Positions 1 through 5,598 of a DNA stretch of 7,880 bases are shown here, piece by piece. A program made the translations under genes and the position numbers. Origin of the DNA: an uncultured Oscillospiraceae bacterium (GTDB lineage Bacteria; Bacillota; Clostridia; Oscillospirales; Oscillospiraceae); contig CAAETL010000163.1 of the NCBI GenBank assembly GCA_900758955.1, forward strand, positions 1 to 7,880, in the 5' to 3' direction. The notes under the pieces are model-generated. The model saw only the letters and a list, made by a program, of their open reading frames with translations. It made no database searches and was not told the DNA's origin. Position 1 is the stretch's first letter. Each line of letters begins with the position of its first letter.

Positions 1-62
1 TCATCCATTCGGCAACGATTGATGATATTATGTTGATTTATGTGAAAGGTGAGCAGAAATGA
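1..62 (+). CDS. C-terminal tail of a probable ABC transporter ATP-binding protein (partial)
   Basis: Reading from base 3, an open frame gives a 19-residue tail (IHSATIDDIMLIYVKGEQK) and stops with TGA at 60-62. The tail resembles the end of bacitracin/lantibiotic-type ABC ATPases, where a 'SLEDIFL' segment closes the domain. The stop overlaps the ATG of the next gene (ATGA, 59-62), an arrangement typical of translationally coupled ATPase-permease pairs. No Walker motifs are in the window, so the identity rests on this short tail and on the permease downstream. Other frames here close earlier (stop at 20-22 in frame 2 and 34-36 in frame 1). Confidence 0.55.
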   Translation, partial: IHSATIDDIMLIYVKGEQK

Positions 63-760
63 AAGGCATGCTAAAAGCTGAGAAATTCAAATTCCTTCAC
101 TCCTACTCGCTGTGGATCATTATCGGTGTATTGCTTATCTGTTGCGGAATCTCTATCATAACGGGAACCTATAGCAGCGCAGAGGACGCACTAAATAGTT
201 TGAGCAAAGACAGTATGGTCCCTATTCTGGCTTGCGCAATTTTTAGCGCAAGCATTTTGACCGAAGACTTTTCCAATGGCCTGTTACGCCATTTTATTTC
301 CAATGGGTATAAGAGATCTTTTATTATAATGGCCAAATTCATACACTATATGGCTGGCTGTGGCATTTTGCTCTTTGTTTATCCGCTTGTAAGTGTTGTG
401 CTCGCTGCAGGTATTCAAGGCTTGGAGACATCGTTTTTAGCGATTTTAATTTCTATGCTCCTTAGTATTTTCAGATCAATACCCTTGTATTTCGGAGTAT
501 TCAGTGTGTTTTTTTTGTTTTCTGTATGGAGCAAAAAGGGCACTATTGCGATGGGCGTTTCAGTTGCTTTTTCCATTCTGATTGTTATATTTACCAATAA
601 ATTTTATAGTGCAGGAAATCTGCTAAGGTACAGTCCTATCATCCAACTCGGACAATCTAATGATGTTTCCGAGTATTTCATATCAGTTGGAATTTCAATG
701 GTGGTACTTGTCATCTGTTTATGCAGCAGCGTGATTCGATTTAACCGGGACGAACTGTGA
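59..760 (+). CDS. ABC-2 type transporter permease subunit
   Basis: A 233-residue integral membrane protein with about six hydrophobic helices, near residues 18-36, 53-67, 97-118, 124-152, 160-179 and 206-226. The stretch around residues 64-94 (SILTEDFSNGLLRHF, then SNGYKRS and an IIMAKF helix start) is characteristic of ABC-2 permeases: an 'E-[FY]-x-x-G-T/L-x-[RK]' coupling segment followed by 'G.[SR]R' before helix 3. The length fits the ~230-250 residue permeases of lantibiotic-immunity and multidrug exporters. It probably works with the ATPase whose last codons precede it (ATGA overlap). Substrate unknown. The gene is markedly AT-rich (sampled lines 32-42% GC) compared with everything after ~960, so it may have a different origin from the rest of the window. 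Confidence 0.75.
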   Translation: MKGMLKAEKFKFLHSYSLWIIIGVLLICCGISIITGTYSSAEDALNSLSKDSMVPILACAIFSASILTEDFSNGLLRHFISNGYKRSFIIMAKFIHYMAGCGILLFVYPLVSVVLAAGIQGLETSFLAILISMLLSIFRSIPLYFGVFSVFFLFSVWSKKGTIAMGVSVAFSILIVIFTNKFYSAGNLLRYSPIIQLGQSNDVSEYFISVGISMVVLVICLCSSVIRFNRDEL

Positions 761-797
761 GTTATTTAGAGTAGACCCAAAACAATGTGAATGTATA

Positions 798-833
798 GCA
801 CGAAACGCCACCCTATGAAGAGGTGTTTCGTGC
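798..833 (+). terminator. Hairpin downstream of the ABC permease, probable terminator
   Basis: Twelve-base arms GCACGAAACGCC (798-809) and GGTGTTTCGTGC (822-833) pair fully with one G-U, around a 12-base loop. It lies 38 bases past the permease stop and before the promoter of the next operon. No real T-tract follows (ctaattg), so it may be a weak intrinsic terminator or an mRNA 3'-end stabiliser. Confidence 0.5.
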
Positions 834-863
834 CTAATTGCCCATATCTGTACCTATGCCAAC

Positions 864-905
864 AAATCTTACGATTGTAGGAATTATTTTTCAAAACCCC
901 TTGAC
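864..905 (+). repeat. 42-bp promoter-proximal direct repeat, copy 1
   Basis: Identical to 7639-7680 at 41 of 42 positions; the only difference is A at 896 versus C at 7671. Both copies begin AAATCTTACGATTGTAGG, continue through an AT-rich run (GGAATTATTTTTCAAA) and end in the TTGAC of a -35 box. Beyond that, ATCTATT is also shared after a 2-base offset. The AT-rich part is placed like an UP element. The block also contains TACGATTGTA (870-879), which resembles the TACA-N2-TGTA core of BlaI/MecI operators with one mismatch. Confidence 0.9.
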
Positions 906-929
906 ATCTATTTAAGACGGTTGTATTAT
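901..929 (+). promoter_or_regulatory. Sigma-A-type promoter of the BlaI/M56 operon
   Basis: TTGACA (901-906), a 17-base spacer, then TATTAT (924-929): a full-consensus -35, ideal spacing and a 5/6 -10. Transcription should begin near 935-937, giving a leader of about 42 bases before the GTG start at 978. The -10 is buried inside the palindrome at 921-933, so a bound repressor would block polymerase. The position also rules out TTG at 921 as the first codon of the repressor. Confidence 0.85.
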
Positions 930-953
930 ACAAATAAGGCGAGCGTCTTAAAT
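910..953 (+). promoter_or_regulatory. Nested operator: 10-bp inverted repeat around a 13-bp palindrome
   Basis: Outer arms ATTTAAGACG (910-919) and CGTCTTAAAT (944-953) are perfect reverse complements 24 bases apart. Between them TTGTATTATACAA (921-933) is a perfect palindrome about a central T. The inner palindrome covers the -10 box and the right outer arm lies just past the expected transcription start. This is where autoregulating BlaI/MecI repressors bind. The inner TGTA...TACA has the same half-sites as the classical TACA/TGTA dyad but in inverted order, so which element is the real operator is unclear. Its sequence differs from the operators at 3333 and 7713. Confidence 0.65.
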
Positions 954-977
954 AAAATCAAGGAAGGAAGTGACGAT

Positions 978-1355
978 GTGGAAAAGATGAAAAAACTGCC
1001 GGACGCGGAGTTTGACATCATGAAAGTGGTCTGGGCTAACGAGCCGCCTATGACAACGCCTGTTATCATGGAGCAGCTGGGGAAGGAAAAGGAATGGAAG
1101 ATACAGACAGTCGTTTCCCTGATGCTCCGGCTTGTGGAGCGCGGGTTTCTGCGCTCTGAAAAACACGGGAAAGAGCGCACCTATTACCCGCTTGTCAGCA
1201 AGGAGGACTACCTGAAGTTTGAGACTGGGAACTTCATGCGGCAATATCACGACAGTTCCCTGTTCAACCTGATCAACACCCTGTATGACGACGAGGCCCT
1301 GACCGACGAGGACATCGACGATCTGCTGAAATGGGCGAAAGAACGGAGGAGTTAG
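978..1355 (+). CDS. BlaI/MecI-family transcriptional repressor (operon B)
   Basis: A 125-residue protein starting at GTG 978, close to the 123-126 of BlaI and MecI. The start is chosen because AGGAAGGAAG (961-970) sits 7 bases upstream and the promoter -10 ends at 929; a longer frame from TTG 921 would begin inside the promoter. ATG 987 is a possible alternative but further from the ribosome binding site. Residues 6-75 form the winged helix: LPDAEFDIMKVVWANEP, a turn at PMTTPVIMEQL, recognition helix around WKIQTVVSLMLRLVERG, and a wing ending RTYYPLVS. The acidic helical C-terminus (about 93-122) is the dimerisation part that is cut in BlaI. One base separates its stop from the M56 protease gene, the usual repressor-sensor pairing, so it probably represses its own operon and is inactivated when the protease is triggered. 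The signal is unknown. Confidence 0.9.
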   Translation: MEKMKKLPDAEFDIMKVVWANEPPMTTPVIMEQLGKEKEWKIQTVVSLMLRLVERGFLRSEKHGKERTYYPLVSKEDYLKFETGNFMRQYHDSSLFNLINTLYDDEALTDEDIDDLLKWAKERRS

Positions 1356-1356
1356 T

Positions 1357-3135
1357 ATGCAGGGCTTCATGATTATGCTGCTGATTTGTTCCGTCACCAT
1401 GTCGGTGCTGGGGCTCCTGTATATGGCGGTCACACCGCTGCTGACTAAGCGTTACTCTGTTAAGAGCCTCTACTACGCATGGCTTGTCCTTGTGGTCGGC
1501 CTGATCATTCCCTACCGGCCGCAGTTCAGCCACCCCATCGTCAAGTTGGATATGCCGGTCGACGCGGCCATGCCGGTGGTCCACGCGGCGGGAGGAGCGC
1601 CTGCCGCCGCCAACGCCCCCAATGTACTTGCATCCGCCGCGCCCCAGATGGCTCAGGTAACATGGTGGCAGATCGGGTTGGTGGTGTGGCTGGCGGGCAT
1701 GGTCCTATTCCTCGCTTATCACATCATCCGGCATCACCGCTTTTTGAAACTGACGGCGCACTGGAGCGAAGCCGTCACGGATGGGCCGATGCTGATACTG
1801 CTCCAAAAACTGAAAACGCAGATGGGCATCTCCCAGACGATCGGCCTGCAGGTTTGCGGCTGCATCGGGAGCCCCATGATGATCGGCTTCACAAGGCCCC
1901 GAATCCTGCTGCCGAAAGCGGACTTCGCACAGGATGAACTCCGTTTTATCCTGAAGCACGAGCTTGTGCATTACAAGCGGAGGGACCTCTGGTATAAGGG
2001 TCTGGCGCTGGCGGCGACCGCAATCCACTGGTTCAACCCCATTGTCCACCTGATGGCCAAGGAGATCGACCGGCAGTGCGAACTGTCCTGCGACGCGGAG
2101 GTGGTCCGCAGCACGGACGCGGACACGCGCCTGTCCTACAGCGAAACGATCATCGGCGTGGTCCGGTACAAGTCGAAGCTGCAAACAGCTCTATCGACCA
2201 ATTTCTATGGAGGTAAAAAAGGTATGAAATCGCGTATTTTTTCCATTATGGATATGAGTAAGAAGAAAGTCGGCGCCGCTGTCCTTTGCGCCGCGCTGCT
2301 CCTGACGATGGGGACGGGCGCCGCTTTTGCGGCCAGCGCGGCAAGCACGGAAACGTCCAAGCCGCCCACGGGTACCAAGGAACCCACTTGGGTTAAGCCT
2401 TGGATCCCTGTTGTCATGTTTCCGAACCCCGAGAATTATAGCCCTTACGAGGCGTTCGGGATCACGATCTCAGAGGACGGCACGCAGCTGCTTTATAACG
2501 GTCAGCCGGTAAGAGTGTTTGCAGACGACGAGTCGGAGACGGCCTTCTATCTGGATAGCGCCGGGGACCTGAATCTGGCGGCCGTCCGGAACGCCGACGG
2601 TGAGATCACGGGAATCGAAAGCATTTCCGCTGAAAAGGCTCAGAAATACTGTGAGGACTTTTACGCGGAAGAACTCGATCCCGGATTTTTTGAGCAGGTC
2701 CGTAGGGAAGCCGAGCAGGACCTCGCCGAGGACATGGTGAAGGAAGGCGTTACCGAGGGTGACAACAAATATGAGGCGTATCAGCCCTACGGCCTCACCT
2801 GCTCCGAGTCGAACGATGTGCTGACCTTCAATGGGCAGAGAGTAAAGTTCTTCATCGACCAGTCCGCCAATGGTGACATTGCGGCGATGTGGGAAGATGA
2901 CGCCGGAACGGTAAACGTGGCGGCGGTCCGGGATGCGTCCGGCCAGCTTACCGGCGTTGAGAGCATTTCGGAGGAAAAAGCGCAGGAGTACAAGACCGCG
3001 GTGGATGAATCCATGGTCGGTTTAGACGAAAGAGTCGAAGCCAAAGTGAACGCGATGTTTCCTGAATTGGACGAAAGAGTCGAAGCCCACGTGAACGCGC
3101 TGTTTGCGGAAGGCAAGCTTCATCCCATTCCGTGA
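1357..3135 (+). CDS. BlaR1/MecR1-like membrane M56 metallopeptidase with a duplicated non-PBP sensor domain
   Basis: A 592-residue protein preceded by GGAGG (1345-1349) inside the end of the repressor gene. Hydrophobic helices lie near residues 4-28, 39-52, 104-124 and 304-326, with a weaker one near 214-232 after the active site. The zinc-protease motif HELVH is at 201-205 (ligands His201 and His205, catalytic Glu202), followed by the family segment RQCELSCDAEV (239-249). These define an M56/BlaR1 peptidase with the active site facing the cytoplasm. In BlaR1/MecR1, sensor-domain signals trigger self-cleavage and loss of the BlaI repressor. Here the extracellular part (about 327-592) is not a penicillin-binding domain: no SxxK/SxN/KTG set spans it. 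It is two related units, 361-431 and 472-545, both ending in AAVR-x2-x-G-x-(I/L)-TG-(I/V)-ESIS-x-EKAQ-x-Y, followed by a 13-residue tandem repeat (556-568, 571-583). Similar repeats are remembered from other clostridial M56 proteins. The ligand is unknown and beta-lactam sensing should not be assumed. Confidence 0.88.
   Translation: MQGFMIMLLICSVTMSVLGLLYMAVTPLLTKRYSVKSLYYAWLVLVVGLIIPYRPQFSHPIVKLDMPVDAAMPVVHAAGGAPAAANAPNVLASAAPQMAQVTWWQIGLVVWLAGMVLFLAYHIIRHHRFLKLTAHWSEAVTDGPMLILLQKLKTQMGISQTIGLQVCGCIGSPMMIGFTRPRILLPKADFAQDELRFILKHELVHYKRRDLWYKGLALAATAIHWFNPIVHLMAKEIDRQCELSCDAEVVRSTDADTRLSYSETIIGVVRYKSKLQTALSTNFYGGKKGMKSRIFSIMDMSKKKVGAAVLCAALLLTMGTGAAFAASAASTETSKPPTGTKEPTWVKPWIPVVMFPNPENYSPYEAFGITISEDGTQLLYNGQPVRVFADDESETAFYLDSAGDLNLAAVRNADGEITGIESISAEKAQKYCEDFYAEELDPGFFEQVRREAEQDLAEDMVKEGVTEGDNKYEAYQPYGLTCSESNDVLTFNGQRVKFFIDQSANGDIAAMWEDDAGTVNVAAVRDASGQLTGVESISEEKAQEYKTAVDESMVGLDERVEAKVNAMFPELDERVEAHVNALFAEGKLHPIP
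3022..3105 (+). repeat. In-frame tandem repeat at the 3' end of the M56 gene
   Basis: Two 39-base units (3022-3060 and 3067-3105), 45 bases apart, encode LDERVEAKVNAMF and LDERVEAHVNALF separated by Pro-Glu. DNA identity is high (gacgaaagagtcgaagcc is exact in both), which suggests a recent duplication or ongoing slippage. The predicted product is an amphipathic helix pair near the C-terminus of the exported domain. Confidence 0.85.
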
Positions 3136-3179
3136 TCTCCCGCCACCCTGCCCGAAGCTTGAACAATCCAGAATGCTGC

Positions 3180-3217
3180 GCAAAACGCCGCCCTTTTGTG
3201 ACGGGGCGGCGTTTTGC
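3180..3217 (+). terminator. Strong hairpin terminating the BlaI/M56 operon
   Basis: Perfect 14-base arms GCAAAACGCCGCCC (3180-3193) and GGGCGGCGTTTTGC (3204-3217) around a 10-base loop, 44 bases after the M56 stop. The 3' arm carries a TTTT run, but no long T-tract follows. The stem A-run and T-run could let it work in both directions. Probable rho-independent terminator isolating operon B from operon C. Confidence 0.75.
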
Positions 3218-3308
3218 ATAAGCGAAACCCGTTACGTGGCATTCAAACTCTGTATTTTACCACCTTATCAGCCGAAAACGATGGGTCACCCCCTCCTGAC
3301 AAACTGAT

Positions 3309-3337
3309 TTTATGGCGCTCGTGCGCCCTGATATTCT
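3309..3337 (+). promoter_or_regulatory. Possible extended -10 promoter of the second BlaI operon
   Basis: TG-A-TATTCT (3329-3337) is an extended -10 element. A poor -35 (TTTATG, 3309-3314) lies 17 bases upstream of the hexamer; CTGACA at 3296-3301 is a better -35 but too far away. A short GC hairpin (GGCGC-TCGT-GCGCC, 3314-3327) lies between. The -10 overlaps the left end of the operator palindrome at 3333-3350, which supports its position, but the promoter is not strong on sequence alone. Confidence 0.4.
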
Positions 3338-3350
3338 ATTGCAATAGAAT
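3333..3350 (+). promoter_or_regulatory. Operator palindrome of the second BlaI operon
   Basis: ATTCTATTGCAATAGAAT is a perfect 18-bp palindrome 20 bases before the start codon of the repressor gene. Seventeen of its bases recur exactly at 7713-7729 upstream of the third BlaI-like gene, and a degenerate copy lies at 7687-7704. Recurrence at two related repressor genes, overlapping the predicted -10 or transcription start, marks it as the autoregulatory binding site of this BlaI subgroup. Confidence 0.8.
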
Positions 3351-3370
3351 GAGAATGGGGGACTGATATT

Positions 3371-3730
3371 ATGGACTTTAAGCTACCGGAATCTGATCGC
3401 AAGGTGCTGGAGCAGCTCTGGGAGATGGATGGCCTGCCCGCCAGCGAGCTGGCCGACCGCCTGAGAAAACAGGTGGGATGGAGCACGACCACCACCTACA
3501 CCATAGTGAAACGGTGTATCGGCAAGAAGTTGGTATCCCGCAGCGACCCCGGCTTCGTCTGCCGCGCCCTGGTCACCCGGGCGCAGGTGTGCCGGCAGGA
3601 GACCGAGGCGTTGCTGGACCGCGATTACGGTGGCTCCGCCATTCGCTTGCTGGACACCCTGCTGCACGGCAGAAAGCTGTCCCAGGACGAGATCTCCCGT
3701 CTCAGAAAGCTGATCGAAGAGCTGCCATAA
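3371..3730 (+). CDS. BlaI/MecI-family transcriptional repressor (operon C)
   Basis: A 119-residue protein with GGGGGA (3357-3362) 8 bases before the ATG. The winged helix spans about residues 5-72: ESDRKVLEQLWEMDGLPASELADRL, then VGWSTTTTYTIVKRCIGKKLVSR as recognition helix and wing start. The C-terminal helices (about 88-117, AIRLLDTLLHGRKLSQDEI onward) form the dimerisation part. It is close to the third regulator at 7751 (shared LEQLW, ELA-RL, QVGWS-TTTY) and more distant from the one at 978. Unlike a classical bla operon, no M56 protease follows; the next genes encode two exported proteins and an ABC transporter. It presumably represses this operon through the palindrome at 3333. How it is inactivated is open: cleavage by the M56 protein of operon B, cleavage by a protease outside the window, or direct effector binding. 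Confidence 0.9.
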   Translation: MDFKLPESDRKVLEQLWEMDGLPASELADRLRKQVGWSTTTTYTIVKRCIGKKLVSRSDPGFVCRALVTRAQVCRQETEALLDRDYGGSAIRLLDTLLHGRKLSQDEISRLRKLIEELP

Positions 3731-3801
3731 GGGGCGTGAAAAAGAGCGACGCCAGCCTATCCGATCTTATCCGTCCACCCGCACCCGTCGGCTTCTGCGC
3801 C

Positions 3802-3815
3802 GCTCCGGCCGGAGC
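3802..3815 (+). terminator. Possible intercistronic attenuator hairpin
   Basis: GCTCCGGCCGGAGC is a perfect 14-bp palindrome in the 135-base gap between the repressor and the first exported protein. It is followed after two bases by TTTT (3818-3821). It can fold as a 5-bp GC-rich stem with a GGCC loop. Such a hairpin could lower expression of the downstream genes relative to the repressor, but the stem and T-run are short. Confidence 0.3.
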
Positions 3816-3865
3816 AGTTTTAACCAGTCGTTTGAACGATGCCGGAAGAAAGGATCACAGCCATT

Positions 3866-4693
3866 ATGAAGCAAAAAAAGACCCTCATCGCCGCCGTGGC
3901 GCTTGTACTGGTGGCGGTGTGCATCACTGCATTTGCTATCGCCTCCCCCGGCGGAAAGCGAGCCGCATCGCACACACCCGCAAACTCCCCCGCGGCCGCC
4001 AATCACGCGGGTCGGTTCGCCAGTCCCTCCTTGCTCCCCACGCTTGCGGAGAGCTTGAGCGATTGGTCCTATGAAGCCGAGCCTACCCACACCCAGGCGC
4101 AGTACGACCTGCTCATCAGCACCCTCAAGTTTAAGGACTATGAGAAGATGTCCATCGCGGAGTTCAACCGTAAGCTGAACGCCCTCTTCAATGACCGGAA
4201 AAGCAGCGGCGATGTGGATCAGCTGAACAGCGCCTATGGGGCGGTGATCTCCTCCCTGGCTGAGAACGACCCCAACGCGGGGTTCCTGCTTAACACCGTT
4301 CGGGCCTCCCTTGATGAATACAGCTCCCGTTACGAGGAGGTCTGTTTCGACAGGCAGGTATCTCCCTCGTTTAATGGCAGGGCCATGTGTTTCCGGGAGC
4401 AGGCCGTGGACGGCGAAACGTACCGCACGGACTATGCTCAGGCGGAGTATGAGTTTACCTACCGCATTCTGGATCAGGACAAGCTGACGGTAGCCGCCCG
4501 GGATCGGTTCCTACAAGACGTACTCGCCGGCGCGCAGGCTTATCTGGACTCCAAGACCCCCGGCCAGCTGATCGACGACCCCGACGGCGAGGGCAGCTTC
4601 CGCACCGCCCTGGAGGCGGCGGGCAAGGCCGTCTCCAACACAAATATTGAATTTATCAACTGTGAGGTGACATATTATGATGTCTTCCGTTAA
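3866..4693 (+). CDS. Exported or membrane-anchored protein of unknown function (paralog 1)
   Basis: A 275-residue protein from ATG 3866. This start is preferred over ATG 3839 because AAAGGA lies about 11 bases upstream and it places the basic-hydrophobic signal (MKQKK, then residues 6-26) at the N-terminus. AFA/AIA at 22-26 could be a signal peptidase I site; if uncut, the helix acts as an anchor. Cys19 is not in a proper lipobox (preceded by Val). Residues 27-75 are a low-complexity linker and 79-275 the folded domain, beginning YDLLISTLKFKDYEKMSIAEFN and ending CEVTYYDVFR, with cysteines at 160, 175 and 266. The domain is homologous to the next gene's product. The 'LL..L..KDYEKMS.AEFN' start recalls exported segments of some clostridial M56 proteins, from memory and uncertain. 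No enzyme motif is recognised. Its position suggests an extracytoplasmic sensor or partner for the ABC transporter. Confidence 0.72.
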   Translation: MKQKKTLIAAVALVLVAVCITAFAIASPGGKRAASHTPANSPAAANHAGRFASPSLLPTLAESLSDWSYEAEPTHTQAQYDLLISTLKFKDYEKMSIAEFNRKLNALFNDRKSSGDVDQLNSAYGAVISSLAENDPNAGFLLNTVRASLDEYSSRYEEVCFDRQVSPSFNGRAMCFREQAVDGETYRTDYAQAEYEFTYRILDQDKLTVAARDRFLQDVLAGAQAYLDSKTPGQLIDDPDGEGSFRTALEAAGKAVSNTNIEFINCEVTYYDVFR

Positions 4694-5516
4694 AATGCGT
4701 GCGCTCTGCACGGCCCTGCTGTTGGCTTTGACTCTTACTGCCTGCACCGCGGGCGGACACGCCACGCCGGCTCCCACCGCACCGGCTTCTTCTGAACCCG
4801 CGGCATCCACACCGGCGGGCTCCACGTCGACCGCCTCCACACGGGCGCTATCCACATCCCCCTCCCACACAGCGAAGCTGGAGGAGGATCCTGAGACCTC
4901 GCCCGTAGCCAAAAAATACACCCGCGACGACTATACGCTGTTGGAATCCCTGCACACAAAGGATTGGGAAAAGCTGACCCTGGCCGCGTTCAACGCTGGT
5001 TTCCACGCCGGGGACGAGGACGGCTTCCACAAGGCTGAGAGCGCTCTGGACCGCCTTTTCGCCAGCCTGCCTAAGAAGGATCCCCTCTACACCTTCCTGA
5101 ACACCACGGTCTCCTACTCCTGGGACGCGTGCCGCCGCCAGCACTACTACCAGTCCTGTGTGCGCAGCGATAGGCCTGCCAATACCGACAGGGCCGAGTG
5201 TAAGCTGTATAAGGACGTTTATGGCGATAAAGTCCCCGTGGCCCACGGTTCCTGCGATTTCTGGTATGACTACACCATTCCCGACGAGGCCGCCATCACC
5301 GTGAAAGAGCGGGACGCCTTTTTCCTCGGCCTGGAGGAGGGGATGCAGGCATTTCTCAGCGCCCAAAAGGAGAACGCTTTCAAGCGCGGCAAGCCCACGA
5401 TTCTGGAGCACGCTCTGGGTCTGGAACTCCAGCGGCTGACCGGCGTGCTGGGCAGCGACCAGATCTACGCCACCACCTGCGGCGTGAGCTACGGCGTGGA
5501 GTGGCTGTACAGATAA
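4677..5516 (+). CDS. Lipoprotein of unknown function (paralog 2)
   Basis: A 279-residue protein overlapping the previous gene by 17 bases; GAGGTGA (4664-4670) precedes the ATG at 4677, and ATG 4680 is equally possible. Its N-terminus is a lipoprotein signal: MMSSVKMR, a hydrophobic stretch, then lipobox LTAC with Cys23 as the lipidated residue. Residues 24-68 are a Pro/Ala/Ser/Thr-rich tether. The domain (80-279) matches the upstream protein in order: YTLLESLHTKDWEKLTLAAFN, a helical stretch with 'DPLYTFLNTTV' (paralog 1 has 'DPNAGFLLNTV'), 'YDYTIPDEAAITVKERDAFFLGL' (paralog 1: 'FTYRILDQDKLTVAARDRFLQDV') and a C-terminal 'CGVSYGVEWLYR' (paralog 1: 'CEVTYYDVFR'). It has five domain cysteines (152, 161, 175, 193, 268), so disulfides are possible. 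It would sit on the outer face of the membrane beside the MacB-like permease, perhaps standing in for an adaptor or sensing a ligand. Function not recognised. Confidence 0.78.
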   Translation: MMSSVKMRALCTALLLALTLTACTAGGHATPAPTAPASSEPAASTPAGSTSTASTRALSTSPSHTAKLEEDPETSPVAKKYTRDDYTLLESLHTKDWEKLTLAAFNAGFHAGDEDGFHKAESALDRLFASLPKKDPLYTFLNTTVSYSWDACRRQHYYQSCVRSDRPANTDRAECKLYKDVYGDKVPVAHGSCDFWYDYTIPDEAAITVKERDAFFLGLEEGMQAFLSAQKENAFKRGKPTILEHALGLELQRLTGVLGSDQIYATTCGVSYGVEWLYR

Positions 5517-5531
5517 GTGCCTTAACTTATC
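5512..5531 (+). other. Small inverted repeat across the lipoprotein stop codon
   Basis: GATAAGT (5512-5518) and ACTTATC (5525-5531) are perfect 7-base arms with a 6-base loop, and the TAA stop lies in the left arm. The 82-base gap to the ABC ATPase gene has no other evident signal besides its ribosome binding site. The stem is AT-rich and weak; it could be an mRNA processing or stability element, or chance. Confidence 0.3.
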
Positions 5532-5598
5532 ATTTATGCGAAGACACAGTTTTTCGGAACGCCGCGAAGAACGCCACCGTGGATGATGGGGTAAGTGT

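Noticed and set aside
798..833. Recombination (attC-like) site or small RNA at the hairpin after the ABC permease
   Set aside because: No core recombination sequences, no nearby integrase and no promoter directly upstream. A terminator or 3'-end hairpin explains it better.
2335..2400. Possible penicillin-binding serine motif in the exported part of the M56 protein (Ser/Lys near STETSK, KPPTGTK)
   Set aside because: Only short chance matches in a linker. No ordered SxxK, SxN and KTG set and no transpeptidase-like spacing; the region resolves into two unrelated repeats.
3104..3307. 67-residue + strand open frame after the M56 gene
   Set aside because: It runs through the terminator hairpin and has no ribosome binding site or recognisable protein features.
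3866..3950. Lipobox in the first exported protein around Cys19
   Set aside because: The residue before Cys is Val rather than Gly/Ala/Ser and the context LVAVC does not fit. A signal peptidase I site or uncleaved anchor is more likely.
3478..4074. 198-residue + strand open frame overlapping the second repressor and the first exported protein
   Set aside because: It is an alternate frame of GC-rich coding DNA, Arg/Pro/Ala-rich, with no ribosome binding site. It overlaps two genes with clear family or signal-peptide evidence.
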